Shown here piece by piece: positions 4,946 through 5,152 of a stretch of 5,152 nucleotides of DNA (its first letter is position 1; every line of letters begins with the position of its first letter). The translations under genes and the position numbers were made by a program. The stretch spans positions 1-5,152 of the forward strand of contig JAQTYS010000199.1 of the NCBI GenBank assembly GCA_028688175.1, given 5' to 3'. The notes beneath the pieces are model-generated. The model was given only the letters and a program-made list of their open reading frames with translations, made no database searches and had not been told where the DNA came from. Source of the DNA: Methanothrix sp. Lineage in GTDB: Archaea; Halobacteriota; Methanosarcinia; Methanotrichales; Methanotrichaceae.

Positions 4946-5152
4946 ATGAATCCGGCCAATAAGCTGGAAGACCTGAAAAAGAGGATTGCAGAGAAAGGAA
5001 AGCTCCTGGTGGCCTACTCCGGCGGCGTGGACAGCAGCCTTTTGGCCAGGGTGGCACATGATGTTTTGGGTGGCAATGCTCTGGCCGTGATCCTGGACAG
5101 CATTGTCATGCCCAGAAGCGAGCTTGAGGGTGCAAAAGAGCAAGCAAGATCC
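4946..5152 (+). CDS. larE: LarE-like ATP-dependent sulfur transferase, N-terminal part
   Basis: Sixty-nine codons are visible before the window ends; the family is usually about 260-280 residues. The PP-loop SGGVDS (25-30), preceded by LLVAY, is the ATP-pyrophosphatase signature used to adenylate a carboxyl group. The following ILDSIVMPRSELEGAKEQA (49-67) is characteristic of LarE rather than of tRNA thiolation or NAD/GMP synthetases, which share the loop. LarE proteins donate sulfur, in some members from their own cysteine, to a nicotinate-derived mononucleotide to build the nickel-pincer cofactor of lactate racemase and related enzymes. Many archaeal relatives have no proven substrate, and the cysteine-bearing C-terminal half is outside the window. 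The ATG lies one base after the HTH stop, with AGGGA (4934-4938) 7 bases upstream inside the preceding gene. It belongs to the same operon as the HTH regulator. Confidence 0.82.
   Translation, partial: MNPANKLEDLKKRIAEKGKLLVAYSGGVDSSLLARVAHDVLGGNALAVILDSIVMPRSELEGAKEQARS

Noticed and set aside
4519..4959. 146-codon minus-strand frame across the HTH gene
   Set aside because: It covers the promoter and all of the HTH gene, which has a clear family match, TATA box and ribosome binding site.
1..5152. CRISPR array or tRNA/rRNA gene
   Set aside because: No regularly spaced repeats and no cloverleaf or rRNA-like segments were seen on either strand.

Overview
The window most likely comes from an archaeon, probably a methanogen of the Methanothrix/Methanosarcina kind. 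The evidence is archaeal-style TATA boxes about 25 bases ahead of inferred transcript starts, GAGG/AGGGA ribosome binding sites, and a typical archaeal HTH regulator followed by a LarE-type PP-loop gene. The genus is an inference. Base composition is patchy: I counted 20 G+C in the 60 bases 901-960 (TPR gene) and 41 in the 60 bases 2641-2700 (mcrB). That fits an accessory segment assembled from different sources.

Layout: (1) 1-504 has no intact gene. It holds a decayed left end of an IS3-like insertion sequence, reading leftwards, with an inverted-repeat-like end and the first 37 codons of an orfA transposase. It sits just after a well-formed ribosome binding site and eight codons of a broken gene. 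(2) 505-1980, minus strand, encodes a membrane-anchored TPR protein. (3) About 90 bases of divergent spacer lead to mcrB (about 2070-2999) and mcrC (3005-4216), a two-gene McrBC-type modification-dependent restriction system. Its McrB is essentially only the AAA+ GTPase module, and no DNA-recognition domain is visible. (4) 4217-4605 looks intergenic but appears to carry a 34-residue membrane miniprotein gene at 4337-4441. A TATA box flanked by perfect 11-base direct repeats lies ahead of it. (5) 4606-4944 encodes a Cys-rich archaeal HTH regulator, followed one base later by the start of a larE-like gene that runs off the window edge.

Working together: mcrB and mcrC should form one nuclease complex, in which the AAA+ GTPase ring drives and McrC cuts. 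The divergent TPR membrane protein may be an independent gene or an accessory one; the sequence only shows adjacency. The HTH gene and larE are almost certainly cotranscribed, so the regulator may control the sulfur-transfer gene. The most unusual unexplained items are the stripped-down McrB, the miniprotein with its repeat-flanked promoter, and the TPR protein whose outer domain resembles TolB/FlgO-type folds.
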